Under the pieces are notes generated by a model, which was given only the letters and a program-made list of their open reading frames with translations, was not told the DNA's origin and did no database searches. A DNA stretch of 64,000 bases, taken from positions 11,718,001 to 11,782,000 of the forward strand of contig CM044876.1 in NCBI GenBank assembly GCA_024500155.1. The letters are read 5' to 3'. Origin of the DNA: Chenopodium formosanum. Taxonomy: Eukaryota; Streptophyta; Magnoliopsida; Caryophyllales; Amaranthaceae. A program made the position numbers and the translations under genes. Of this stretch, positions 33,953 to 45,911 are shown one piece after another (the first letter of the stretch is position 1; each line of letters starts with the position of its first letter).

Positions 33953-35016
33953 AATTAAATCGAGCAATCTTTGTGTTGTTGATAGGACTGAAATTCATAA
34001 ATGTCATATGAAAAATCCAACATTGTTAGAGATAGCATAAATGTCCTCATCCGTGTGGACTATTTCTAAGGATGTATCACACAACTACTCCATAAAATAA
34101 GTAAATAACCATGTTATGTAGAGAAGAAGGGATAGCATAACGAAAATGTAAGTGTACACGCCTAGGCCAACCCAAACTGTCCCCTAAGCCCAAACCGCGT
34201 CAATTTTAAATGCAATTCAAATCTTTATGCTTCCATGTTCACTTCATCTTATCTCTAGACACGTCAAAACTTGGCTCGATCAATCTGATCTCAAACCGAT
34301 CTGAAAAATATCCGAGTCAGATTTCGACTCGCATGAACATAATAATTTAACATGACACAAGTTTGAAATTAGACTCAATCCCACCCGACCTCGCCGAACC
34401 TAACTCGAACATTTAAATTGACACCTCTAATGTTCATCCAGTCCATATTTGATTACACCATCGATCACCAACCTTACCTCGACCCCATTATCCCTCAAAA
34501 AAACAAAGAGAAAATATAATAATGGTGGTCACAAAACACAATAAATCCATGTATGTCATAAGCTCATGTGACATGCCTATAATATATTTATGCATTAAAT
34601 GATTTCCCAATTAATTATATAGAGCTATAATAATTATTGACACCCAAGATGGTTGTGAAATGCAGATGTACGTACACGTAACAAAATCACCCAATTCGTT
34701 CCCCATAATATATTAGGCAAAATCTTCCTCCAAACTTTCACATATATACTCACACTCTCTCTCCTCTTTCATTTAATTCCTCCAGCCTAGTACCACCCAC
34801 TTTCCTCCTCTTCTCCTCAACCCAAAAACTACCTCTTACCCATGTTTTTTCTCTTCTTTCTCCACTACCCCTTTTATTAAATCTTCCCAAAAAAAAAAAA
34901 ATATGTTAGAGATATAAGATATCGGAAAATATATCAATAAAAAAAAAAACCACTTTTAAAACTCCTCAAAAATCCATTTGACAAAATCGTGAACAATCGA
35001 GTACAAAATCAAACAA

Positions 35017-35577
35017 ATGGAAGGAATTTCAGCTAATGTGTACAAAGGTATTAGAGGGTATTGGAAAAGAAAAGGGTATAAAAAGCTAGACAAAAACAAC
35101 AGAAATTATGTCCAAGCCGGTGACCCGGTTGTTGAAACCGGGTCGGATTTGGATCCGAACCCGGGTCAGACGCGGGGGCGAGGGCGGAGGCGGAGGTTCT
35201 TTCGGGTTAAAATAGGCCGAAGGATGCGGATCTGGAGGAAGGTAGTGGGCATGCCTAAGAAGTGGCTGACCCGTTTAAGGGATGCATATGTGAATATGAT
35301 GCTTAACTTAGCTAACTCCGGGCTTGCGGTTGGCGGTGCCGCAGCCGGGTTTGGAGGATCCGTTGAATATAGCGGGTTCGGGTATGGATATGGTAGTAAT
35401 AATGGTAATAGAGGTCAACTTAAGGAATATGATGAGAAGATGATTGTTGAAATTTATAAGTCTTTGATCATTGCTCAAGGACAACTTGGAAATGGTGCTA
35501 ATAAAGTTACTACTACTACTAACTCTCAGCAGCAACTTCTTAAGAGTCCTCCAAAAATTACCATTTCTGCGCGGTAA
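35017..35577 (+). CDS. Small basic plant-specific protein of unknown function
   Basis: An intronless ORF of 186 residues. The N-terminal third is strongly basic (GYWKRKGYKKLDK; RGRGRRRRFFRVKIGRRMRIWRK, about 54-75), followed by PKKWLTRLRDAYVNMMLNLANS (80-101), a Gly/Tyr-rich linker (102-133) and EYDEKMIVEIYKSLIIAQGQL (137-157), then a Thr/Gln-rich tail. The RRRRFFRVKI, RLRDAYVNMM and EYDEKMIVEIYKSL blocks are recognisable as a conserved plant family of small proteins without an assigned function. No signal peptide or membrane segment is seen, and the basic block could serve nuclear targeting or RNA/DNA binding (inference). A TATATA box near 34741-34747 and a CT-rich leader precede it. GC content is clearly raised against the flanks. 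An AATAAA-like signal is at about 35769. Confidence 0.8.
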   Translation: MEGISANVYKGIRGYWKRKGYKKLDKNNRNYVQAGDPVVETGSDLDPNPGQTRGRGRRRRFFRVKIGRRMRIWRKVVGMPKKWLTRLRDAYVNMMLNLANSGLAVGGAAAGFGGSVEYSGFGYGYGSNNGNRGQLKEYDEKMIVEIYKSLIIAQGQLGNGANKVTTTTNSQQQLLKSPPKITISAR

Positions 35578-35599
35578 CTTTTTTATTTTAATTTAATTT

Positions 35600-38500
35600 T
35601 TTTTTTTTTTGGAGATTAATTAATTATGAGGTTAAAAAAATGGGTTGGAACATGTTACTAGTGTTACTACTAGCTAGCTAGTGCTACAAGCTGACTTCTA
35701 TGTCATGTTCTTGAATCTTGATCATTGATGTGTAAGGGTATTTTAGACTTTTAATTTTGATTATTAGAGTAATAAAACCTCTTTTTAATTGATTTCAAGG
35801 TATGTTAATTGTTACTCGTACCCCTAAGAAATAATGTAATCTTCCAATCAACTATATATGTATAATGGTTCACGTCATACTTGTTTTTGGTACATTTGTA
35901 AAGATCTTATTATTATTTTGTGTAATTTGTCAACTAAATAAATGCAAATTGAGGACCAACATGCATTATATAATGGACCATGGAGAAAAACATACATCAT
36001 ATAATGAATACGTTAATGATGAATACGTTAATGTAGTCGTTAGATTAATGGATAACTGAATAATTAAATTGGTATTAAATTATATTCTAAAATAAAAATT
36101 GTAACATTAATTAGCACCGAAATACATTCAACGTCAAAATGTAACACTTATTTATAGCTTTGAAGGCTATGTTTAACAAACTAAACTTAAAGAAGTATAG
36201 GTAGTAGCGTATGTTATTTTTTTTTTTTGAAAACCAGTAGCGTATGTTATTTGATTAAGTGAATTATATAGGATTTTGAGAGCCTGGAATAATGTGTTTT
36301 ATAACCCTAGTTTGACTACTATTTTGGCTTCTTAATCAAAGAATAACACGAATTTATACAATCTATTAACTTATAATACTCTTTTTTGTGATTTGGTATC
36401 AACATTGACAAAGACATGCCCATAATACGGGTTAACGTTCTACTCAAAACAATTGCAATTTTAGAGTAAATACTTAACGTTTTGTTTTAAAGATAATACT
36501 TCTGTTCCTCAAAAAAAAAAAAAAAAAAAAAAAAGTCCTTAAGCTTTACGTAAATTTTTCAATACTATTCATGTAATATTTGAGTTTGTTGTCAATTACT
36601 CCATGTAGTCCTATGAATAGTTTAGTATGTCAAATTAATTACAATGTAATTATTAAAAAAAAAAAAAAATTCTAATATAAATGTTCTCTTTGAGTCAGTA
36701 CTATTGTCATGTATGTATAATTACTCTGTATTAATTAATATAATTTATTTTTCTTAAAATGGAGTACTCTTTAAGTCATTGTTATTGTTTTATTTTAATA
36801 AATACTCCTAATAAAGTTGTTTTTCTAAACTAATGAGAGCAGTATAATGTACTCGTGTCCCCTATTTTTTTTTTTTTAAAAAAAAAATCTTAGCTGTGCT
36901 AATATGCGAAATATTTCTAGTATTTTGATACGCTAATCAGGCAATTGAGTATAATTGTTTGAACAATTTTCTTACAAGATACTCATATGTGAGAGCAATG
37001 GTTGGATAATTTATTTAATAGCTTGTCATGTCAAATAATTTATAAGTTGATGAGTGATTGATTTTATTCCTGAGTCATTAGCTCTTACTTTTATGAGTTT
37101 ATGTAAGTTAATAATACTGTAATATACGGAGTATATGAGAAATCCACAAAACAAAAACAGATGTGCATTTGCTCAACTCCCACCACAATTACTTTTTGGT
37201 AACTACTTTCATAATGTAGAGAACTTTTTTGGGGTGAAATGAGGGTACAAAAACCCAAACTATTCCGGCCCAAAACACTGTATGTTCCCTATTCCGTTAC
37301 CTAGAACACAAATTAACGGAAGAAAAACAAACAATAATTTAATTACATAAGACATGAAGTATATAATACCAATAAAACCAATCATCAAAAATGGAGTAAA
37401 AAGAATTAAATCTTCCATAAACAACTTTTTGGCTTCATCAAGAATTTGGGAAAAGCAAAATCCATTTATAGTTTACCAAAACTCTAAGTGAGATCAATTG
37501 TTCCTCGGCAGGGGTTGTCATTACATGGAAACATTAAATTTAAGTAAACTAACATTACCAACTACCATAATAAACTTTTACATATCATTCCAAATTGATT
37601 AATTAAGTATTCACACCAACAATGATAGAAAATCATAACAAAAAGTGTAATTTATCTAGTTGTTTATTAGTATGTTCCCTTTCTCAATAGAAATTTTGTG
37701 TTAATACTTTTGAACATCATGTTCGGAGTAAGTAGTGTTTTGTCAATCCTTTTGAATATCATGCATGTTTTGAGTAAGTAGTAAGGCATTATTACTAAAT
37801 GTTTATTTAAATATTTGTAAACACAAAGTATAAGTCTACAAATCAAAGATTCAAAATCAATGAAACAAATTGTTGTTTTTTATCTATATGAGAATTTTGT
37901 ATACAATCTCTAATTTGATCTATTGATTTATCAATGTCGACGTTGAATTTGAGTCAACTCACAAATCGATTTAGTTACTTAATGAAGGACTACGAGGTTT
38001 GATCTCGATCAAATATAATTGTATTAATTGCATTAATTAATTTTAAGTAATTTGAGTGAAGTACATTAATTAAATCAACTCATTTATGTTAATATAATTA
38101 AACCAGATTATTTTCAATGGTTAAAATCCAATACGCATAATAAACTCTCAAGAGTTTCCCCAATTTATAAATAGAGTTCTCTCTACCTCATTTAGAGGAA
38201 AAACTCATATTATAACCTAGAAGGATGGAGCGATGAAAGAACAAGAAAACTCTTAACTACAACATTCGGAAATAATGTGGTAAGTCAATGACATGAGTGA
38301 ACCCAAAGAAATTCTTAATGGAGTTTAAATTTGTAATTATAAATTAGTTAATGAGCTACTAGTTATAGGTAGATTTTAGCACTAGCATAAAGATGAATTG
38401 TAGAGTTGAGTATTAGCATTGATGAGCTAAAGGCAGATGTATTACTATTAATAATACTAGAGTAATTTAGATGGACATTAAGTGGAAAAAGATTAGTATC

Positions 38501-39770
38501 AACCTAAAAGGAAATATCATTTTTAGCTTAAGCTTCAAGTAGTTGAATTTGAGTAGGCTTTTTGACGTATAATCACAACTCACAAGTACTTTACATATAT
38601 ATTTGGATCAATCGTGTTTTACATTTCTCTTCAACTTAAAGTAGCAATGAGATACTTACAACACTAATTTGAATACTATTGGGGATAATTAGGGTACTTA
38701 TCTGCTCTCTATCTCAACAAACATTTTTTGCTAACATCGGTAAAATGTTAAAATTGGGCAATTTCTTGTAAGTAATATACGCGTGATTAATGAACATCAT
38801 TTTGCAACTTACCATGCTATTAGATAACAAAAGATGGCGAATATAAATGAGGAAACGAAAGAATATGTAGAAATTACTAGTCCCATATATGGAAATCTAA
38901 TCACATTGAAATAAATTCATTCATGACTAATTGCAGCTACTAAAATTAGAAATTATCTTTGATTTGAATAATAAAAGCATAATTATACAGAAAAATCATT
39001 AAACTACAATTCAGGAGAGTAGCACATACATTATTAAGATTTTAAGATCATGTATGGGTAGGGTCCAACCAAGATTGGGACGAAGTCTCATGCTATCTTC
39101 TTCGTTGGGAATCTTTGGATGTGACCTCGTATTTTAACCTTATTATTGTCCCAAAAAAATGAAAAAACTTATAAAAATTTTCTTGGTTCACACGAATCAC
39201 ACCTTCATAAATTTAATGTCAAGCTCCCCAAAGCTCTACAATGCATGTGATTGGCAACTTTGATGTGAAGGCATTTATTATCACTGGTGAAACTTTAGTA
39301 AGTGTTGGATCTTTACCAAGATTTTCCAACAACCTTATAAAGGGGAGGGTCGAGGGTGGTTTTGATGCGTTATGATTTATGAAGTCTCTCTTTTTTTTAA
39401 AAGTTTAACGCGTTTATCGTACATTGTAGCTTTTTGGAAAAGGAACAAATTAAAATAGAACTGAGTTAAAATTTTATGAAATGGCTCATAAATAAAAAGC
39501 GAGTTGAACTTTCAGGTTCATCACGAGTAAGAACTTTATTATTTTGGACTTCTTATCAGTTTTTTGGTTTAGTTTTAGCTCGCTTCATTTGTAGTTAGTG
39601 TTGTTGGCAGTTCATTTAGTAAGTTCATTTCACTTCAAGTTGTCTAATTTCCATTCATTTAGTCCTAAAAATAAAGCACTATATCTTTGCTATATTGCCA
39701 ATACATTTGGAGATTCATGATCATCAAGCTTTTAGCTGCCCGTTAAAGTTATTACCCGATAGGTTTTTTT
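35600..39770. other. Intergenic sequence, no gene recognised
   Basis: The region is AT-rich with many homopolymers (for example about 36511-36534). A fragment near 36980-37040 (GAGCAATGGTTGGATAATTTATTTAATAGCTTG) resembles the left part of the MITE at 9486-9786. A short direct repeat GTAGCGTATGTTATTT is at 36206 and 36238. No intact ORF above background. Confidence 0.4.
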
Positions 39771-39957
39771 TTTTTAAAAAAAAAAAAAGGTGAGAAAGAC
39801 CCTGATTTTTTTGGTCCGATATTTGTGGGCTAGACACTTTGAGAATGAGGGGGAAGGGTAAGAGATCCCCACCCTTAAGTGTCTCTAGTGGAGATCGAAC
39901 CCCCAACCTTAAGATTGAAAGGTGGCAATCATTAACACTAGTCATTAGACCAAGCTT
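39771..39957 (-). mobile_element. tRNA-derived SINE-like element, minus strand
   Basis: On the minus strand the 5' part reads TTGGTCTAATGACTAGTGTTAATGATTG (A-box-like), followed by GGGGGTTCGATCTCCACTAG (B-box-like), then a non-tRNA body and an A/T-rich end near 39771. The reading frame through it is an artefact. Confidence 0.5.
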
Positions 39958-40116
39958 AGCTTGATTATTACAATAGAGTGTTAGTTGATCAATGGCATTA
40001 TTACAAAAAAGTTATAGAAAATTGAAATCATTAAATTCGTGAATCAAATCCACTTTCATGGATCCAACAAAAATATCTATACAACAAAAAATAGATAGAT
40101 TAAAGATATACTTGTT

Positions 40117-40326
40117 CTCCCTCTGTCCCCAATTGTTTGCCTTAAATCATAAATTCACTTTATTAAGGCTTTGGGCAAAAAATAGTGCACATGAATTAAC
40201 ACAAATATCAATGAGGAAAGAGATAAAGAGAGTGCAAGTGGGAAAACATGCTAAAAGTAGTATGGGGCAATCTTTTAGGAAAACCTTAAAAAGGAGAGTG
40301 AAGCAAACAATTAGGGACAGAGGGAG
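40117..40326. mobile_element. Stowaway MITE, 210 bp
   Basis: CTCCCTCTGTCCCCAATTGT at the left pairs with ACAATTAGGGACAGAGGGAG at the right; the right flank is TA. The 92-codon ORF across it (40058-40336) is an incidental reading of the MITE. Confidence 0.85.
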
Positions 40327-40449
40327 TATAAAATAGTTAAGCGAGATTTGTCTACTCTCATCTATAAATATAAAATGAATAAGATATACTTCCTCCGTTC
40401 TTTTTTACTTGACCCGCTTTGACACATTAGTAACACTTTCGCTTGAGAT

Positions 40450-40900
40450 TGTTAGTATGAGCATTTGTTAATTAAGTTATAGCTATGATTTTAGGTAGTT
40501 GAATTGTACTTGTGTAATAAGTACTCGTAAAGCGACTGAAGGACTTATTCAGTTATCCTTTAAGTAGGTATGATCCCCCCTTAGCCTTATAAAATAAACA
40601 TGGCTTTCTGGCCTTGATCACAATTTAACCCAACTTGAGCTTGATACTATGACAAATACACAAGTGTCCACTATACAAGTCCAAGGAGGTTCCACCTCAA
40701 AACCATATGGTCCACCTCAAAACCATATGGTAATGAGGGGAGTAGCCCCTTAGCCTTATAAAGTGAATACGACTTTCTCTTTTATTCAATGTGGGATACA
40801 CATTCCAATATTTCTCTACACTTTTATAATCTTCAATGTGGGACAACACTTATACTCACATATCGGTTTACCATGAGCTCAACATTAAATCTCTAAGATT
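40450..40900. repeat. LTR/TRIM-like remnant with internal duplications
   Basis: CCTTAGCCTTATAAA recurs (about 40579 and 40747) and a 20-bp unit TCCACCTCAAAACCATATGG is tandemly duplicated (about 40691-40730). TCAATGTGGGA recurs at 40786 and 40841. Word use resembles short LTRs, but no ends with a TSD could be established. Confidence 0.3.
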
Positions 40901-41852
40901 AAAAACCCAATATAATTTCACGTTCTCGTTTTTCTTTTTCATTGTCTTTCACCACTATCTGTATGTATATAGTCTCTACGTTTAGTGTATATCGAACTAT
41001 TGAAGATGATTTTTAGTAGAAATTTCTAAATGGTTGAATGAGTTAAAAAAAAAAAAAAAGTGATGAAAAAGTATTTCCTTATATCTATTGTTTTCTACAC
41101 TAAGTAATTCAACTAATAACTATCCACTAGTACTTGTTTAAGGATCAAAGACGAAGGTTCTATGTGTGAAGTCGGCTATGAATTGTTGTGTGTCATTACT
41201 ATTCTCTCCATTTCTATACATCCAAATGCCATCTTCACCTTAGATCACTTGAACTAGAAATTAAAATAAAAAGTAACAATAACCTTTTCTATGATTCTCA
41301 ATCATGCATTTTCGACCGTTATATTCCATGAATCTGACTTTGACTCCGACTAGTAGCCTCATTTTATCCTACTTTAGGGTTGGCTGATACTTTATTAGTA
41401 GACTAGTAGTCTTAAAGCCTCCTATCCTAGCTGCTAACGAATCACGATTGCTGTGTTTCTAAGAAATAACGGGCCATCTTAAATTGTTATTGGGCCAAGG
41501 CTTGGACTTATTGGCTCACATATAGAGTTATTATGGGCCAGCCTTTACTAATTGTGTTAGTTCAATGTCTTAAAACATTGGACCATATATATCATGGGTT
41601 AGTAACTTAGTACTTAGAGCCATGTCATGTATTACAGTATTTAGTGCTTTTGGTTTTTAAGTTTGCTACTTTGGGTGATTGGGCCGTGTATTTGATCTCA
41701 GGTATATCTTATTTGAAAGTGGGCTAAGGCTATATACTGCAACTTTTTCCAAATTTTAATCAATTTTTGCATTACAAATTTACAATACACTATAAATTTG
41801 TGCATTGTCTGAGTTATTCATAACTCAAATTAAACGGAGAGTATAATTCATC

Positions 41853-42057
41853 ATGCTCTCTCTGTTTCTTAAAATTTGTCCTATTTTTTTTAAGTTGATC
41901 TAAAAAATTGTCCATACCAAACTATAAATGAAGACAATCAATTCACTCTCTTAAAAGATTCCGTAGGTTCCATCACCTTTCACTGTTATTCATTCCGCTC
42001 AATCATGAAAAATAATATAAACGGAATAACTATTAGCCAACAATTAGGAATGGAGTG
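41853..42057. mobile_element. Degenerate Stowaway-like MITE
   Basis: GCTCTCTCTGTTTCTTAAAATTTGTCC at the left and AGGAATGGAGTGA at the right resemble decayed Stowaway termini, but the match is poor and the TA duplications are unclear. Confidence 0.3.
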
Positions 42058-43440
42058 AATATTATGGTAATGGACACAACTTTAAAATAAAAAAAGCGTT
42101 AAGCATTCCATGATATATCTCGATGTAATATAACAATGTCTTACATCACGTATTGATATAAAAATACAAAAGAGTATAAGACAGTTAAGATAGCTAACAT
42201 TTACACCCGGATATAAGATGGACAAAATTATCGGATAAGTCGAAAGCTATCTTGGACTCCAGCTTCTCGGATCCCTCGATAGAAAAGATCTAACAAGTGA
42301 ATTTATGCCAAATAAATGTTTACTTATTCAATTTGAAGACAATTTTTATCGTTAGATGAGCTTAGATATATGATTGTTGCTATTACAACTCTACGCTGGC
42401 AGTTCCTCTGACCTCCACGAGCAACAGCACAGAAATTTCAAAGTGGAAATGACTGCCTATCCGCACATCAATACTTCACTAACCACTGTATTTGTCCACG
42501 TCTTTCTCAGCAACATTGAGCAATTACATCTACTCTTTTTTTGGGTCCATTTTCTGTCATCATTTTATCACGTATTACTACTAGTTTGAATTCCAATTTT
42601 TTGTTTTTTTTTTCCTTTCCTTTTCAATTTGAACTTGACTTAATTGAGAAATTTTATTAGAAATAACTTTTTATGTTAGCTTTTATAGTTTTATTTAAGA
42701 CATGACCTTATTGTGGTACTTTGGAATGACCATTTTCCCTAACTAATTACATGCATAATCGAAGTATTTCCAATCTTCCTTGAGATATTGAAACCAAGGG
42801 ATAGATCATAGTGTCAATATAATCGTTTAACTATCTCACCATCTAAGTAAGCGATTGAAACAAGGTTAAAGTCTTAAGTTTAAAAATGGTTATTCGAATC
42901 AAACTATAAAATTAGGGTTTATTACACAAAGTTCTTGTAAGTTGTAACTAGGGTTCGTCGTCACTAATTGATTGATCAAATTGTACCAAAATTTATATAA
43001 TTTAAATCTTGGAACTCAAACTACTTTGTATGTTAGGACTGAAACAATAAAATTAGCCCAAAACCTATACTTGTAATAGATTAGACTGATTCTATTTTTT
43101 ATTTTATTTTATTTTTGACATTTTATTTCCTAATCTAACAATTATGGGTTACTATCAATTTCACCACATGAATATGGCAAAAAAGTAATAAAATATATGT
43201 TATCAATATTTATATTTTTCGTTATACAACATTTTTTTTTCCTCTCATCTCCTTTTTCGTCCTCCATCTTCTTCCTCAATTCCATCCCACAAGGCCACAA
43301 CCCACCTCCATCTTCTTCCTACGATCCTAGTTAACCCACGACTTACCTCCATCTCCGTCCTTCTTCTTCCTCCTCTTTCCATCATTTTCATTCAAAAAAA
43401 AAAAAAAATCACCACTTTCATCACCATATCTATATCTATA

Positions 43441-44212
43441 TCTATACTTCTATACTTTAGTATTTAAAAACTATAACCAACAAACTAAGAAAGACACATG
43501 TCCCCATCCATTCTACTACGTATAACTCTCCTCTAACCATAGTGCCACATGTCATCTTACACTATTAATTTATTACACCATTTTTTTAAATTCTTTCATT
43601 AAACTTATACTTCATCTCTTCGGCCCTATCCTTTTCACCTTAAAAAAATAATATTAAGTAAAAATAATTTCAGTTTAGTAAAAATAAGTTCAGTTCAGTA
43701 AAGTTAATTTCAGTTCAGCAAAAATAATTTCAGTTCAGTAAAAGTAAGTTCTGTTCAGTAAAATTCAGTTTTCTTAAAGAAGAATTATAATAGAAAATCA
43801 GTAAAAATAATTTTAGTTCAATAAAAATAATTTAATTTTAGTAAAAATAATTTAATTTCAGTAAAAATAATTTCAGTTCAGTAAAATTAAGTTCAGTTCA
43901 GTAAAAATAAGTTCAGTTCAGTAAAAATAATTTCAGTTCAGCAAAATTAAGGTGAATCAAACAGGACATTCATCTTTTCATCTTCTTCTCTCCCCTTTAA
44001 TTCAACCTTTTCCTATTCTCTCTTTAAATTTAGCACTTTCACCTTCTATTTAAGCCTCTTTTTTAGGTTAAAGTTCTAAAATTTTTAATTTCTTTAATCA
44101 TGTTTCCGATTACATATACCCTATAATGACTTACTAATATTTTCTCACTTATCTCTCAAAACAATTTTATATGAATAACCCGTGCATTGCACGGGCCGGG
44201 CCAGAAGGCTAG
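43441..44212 (+). mobile_element. Helitron-like element containing a nested MITE
   Basis: The 5' end candidate TCTATACTTCTATACTTTAGTA follows an A. The 3' end carries CCCGTGCATTGCACGGG and terminates CTAG (44209-44212) followed by T. Removing the MITE at 43622-43968 leaves about 425 bp, close to the size of the copy at 52721-53137. A (TATATC)n run directly upstream makes the exact start uncertain. Confidence 0.55.
43622..43968. mobile_element. PIF/Harbinger-type MITE with a TTCAGTAAAAATAA array, nested
   Basis: The ends GGCCCTATCCTTTTCACCTTAA and the inverted TTAAGGTGAATCAAACAGGACA match imperfectly, with TTC at 43619-43621 and 43969-43971. The inside is a tandem array of about 17-20 bp units of the form TTTCAGTTCAGTAAAAATAA. 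It sits within the Helitron-like element 43441-44212. Confidence 0.7.
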
Positions 44213-44263
44213 TTTTTGGTTAAACAAAATCCCCATAAAAACGGATAAATAAAGGTCATGTAA

Positions 44264-44775
44264 GGGTCTATTTTATTCACTTTATTTTCACTTAGAGTGG
44301 TCAAGTTGAGCCCGGTCTGACCTGACCCAATTTTGGGCGGGCTTTGGACAATTTTTTCCGGCCCGGCTCGATTTTTAAAATTTTGGGCGAGCTTGGGAAA
44401 TTATTTTTATGCAAGTTTAGTTGTTTTTTGGCCCGACGTGAAATTGGCACGAAAAGCCCGCATGGCCCGCCTAGTTTGGGCACAAATTTTCCGGCCTAAA
44501 GTTTGGCCTGACCCGATAAATGAGCAATTTTTTGTCTAGGCCCGGCCAAACCCAAACCGACCCGCCCATTGATCACCTCTATTTTCACTTATTTCAGGTG
44601 ATAAAGTTCAGTTAAGTTCAATTCAGGAAAAATAAGTTCTAATAAGGGTTACTTACCTAAGTACTCGTACAAATTATTAAAATTACAACTAAAATAAGTT
44701 TTAATAAGGTGTAATAAGTTTAGATAAGATAAGATAAGTTTAGAAAAGTAAAAATCAGGTGAATAGAACGCACCC
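44264..44775. mobile_element. PIF/Harbinger-type MITE, 512 bp including a nested insertion
   Basis: GGGTCTATTTTATTCAC at the left and GTGAATAGAACGCACCC at the right are inverted repeats, with TAA at 44261-44263 and 44776-44778. Its own sequence is about 215 bp (AAGATAAG, TTCAG and AATAAGTT words); the rest is the insertion at 44294-44580. Confidence 0.75.
44294..44580. mobile_element. Mutator-type MITE nested in another MITE, 287 bp
   Basis: ATTTTCACTT is repeated exactly at 44284-44293 and 44581-44590, a 10-bp TSD. The ends AGAGTGGTCAAG and TTGATCACCTCT are inverted repeats. The interior is unusually GC-rich (GCCCGGCCC and GGCCCG words) against the AT-rich surroundings. The long TSD fits Mutator-like transposition. 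Confidence 0.8.
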
Positions 44776-45726
44776 TAAAGGTAGGGTGTCCTCCTCCTCT
44801 ATTGAAACCCATTGTCGTGTCCGAATTCTCCATTGAACACAAGTTTTTCTATTAGTGTTCTTCGTTTCTTCATTGAACACAAGTTAACCCGACTCAATTT
44901 AGTCGGCTAAACACTTAAGAAGTACGAGTTTGATAAGGGATCCCCCTTCTTTCAAAATAGCCATAGTAGCGAACTAGAGATTTATCCCCCAATTTAAAGT
45001 TTAAAGACGTTTTCCTTTCCACTAGGTCAATTTTTGCTTAACTATAAACCGTACGGAGTTGAAAAAGCAAAAGACCAAAAACTAAAAACCAAAAACCAAA
45101 AACCATAACCAAAACCAACCATGAGTATAGTTAGATTAGAAGAACAAGTAACTAAATTTACATAAAATGCGCTACTTAAGAATGGAACCCAATTCTATGG
45201 TGGAGAAAAGCAAAGCATACCCCATATTTTAATATCCAACCTGGAAATTCCAATTCCAATTCCAATTCCAATTACATTTCACAATACATTCGCATAATAC
45301 ATTCTCTCTCCTCCCTTCTTCACTCTCTTCTCTACTGCTCTTCACCTTCACCCACACCCTCACCCTCTTTCTCTCTCCTCCCCCAACCTCAAGAGAGAGA
45401 AATTGAAATTCAGAAAATACCCCCATTTAATTTTTATTCTACTTTACCCAAATTAAATTAATAATTATTCACAAAAATATAAAGTTAGAGGAGAGAGAAA
45501 ATCAACCTTCATCATCATCTTCTTCTTCTCATCCATTACAGTGGTTGGGTGGGGTTATTCCACCACCGCCCTTACCACCTTCCGCCACCACCTTCGCCGC
45601 CGTCATGGATTCCCTCCCTCCTCCGTCTCTCTCCTTCCCATTCCTTCTAGAAGGAGGAGAGAGAATTTAATTTAATTAATTTAATTTCACCATTAAAAAA
45701 AAATTATATTCGGATTCTCATTTCAG

Positions 45727-45841
45727 GTAATCCACACATTTCAATTCGATTATATCATACAATTTGAATTTTGTTGATTTGTAATGAGTTTTTATTCATA
45801 CCCTGATTTTTGTTTGATGGGTGATTTTTATTTTTTCGCAG
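45727..45841 (+). other. Probable intron in the 5' UTR of the GATL gene
   Basis: GTAATCC at 45727 after TTTCAG and TTTTTTCGCAG ending at 45841 would form a 115-bp intron that is T-rich with a plausible branch region, between a CT-rich leader and the CDS start at 45912. It is a prediction from splice-site appearance only. Confidence 0.45.
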
Positions 45842-45911
45842 ATTTTGGGAAGAAAGAAGAAGAACAAGAACCCTAGTTTTTGCAATTTTTTCCCCAAATC
45901 AGACCGTTAAA

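Noticed and set aside
40058..40336. 92-codon plus-strand ORF
   Set aside because: It coincides with a Stowaway MITE (40117-40326), whose inverted ends are read as peptide.
42374..42589. 71-codon plus-strand ORF with somewhat higher GC
   Set aside because: It could be a gene fragment, but neither strand shows a domain, splice signals or a clear start, so it is not supported.
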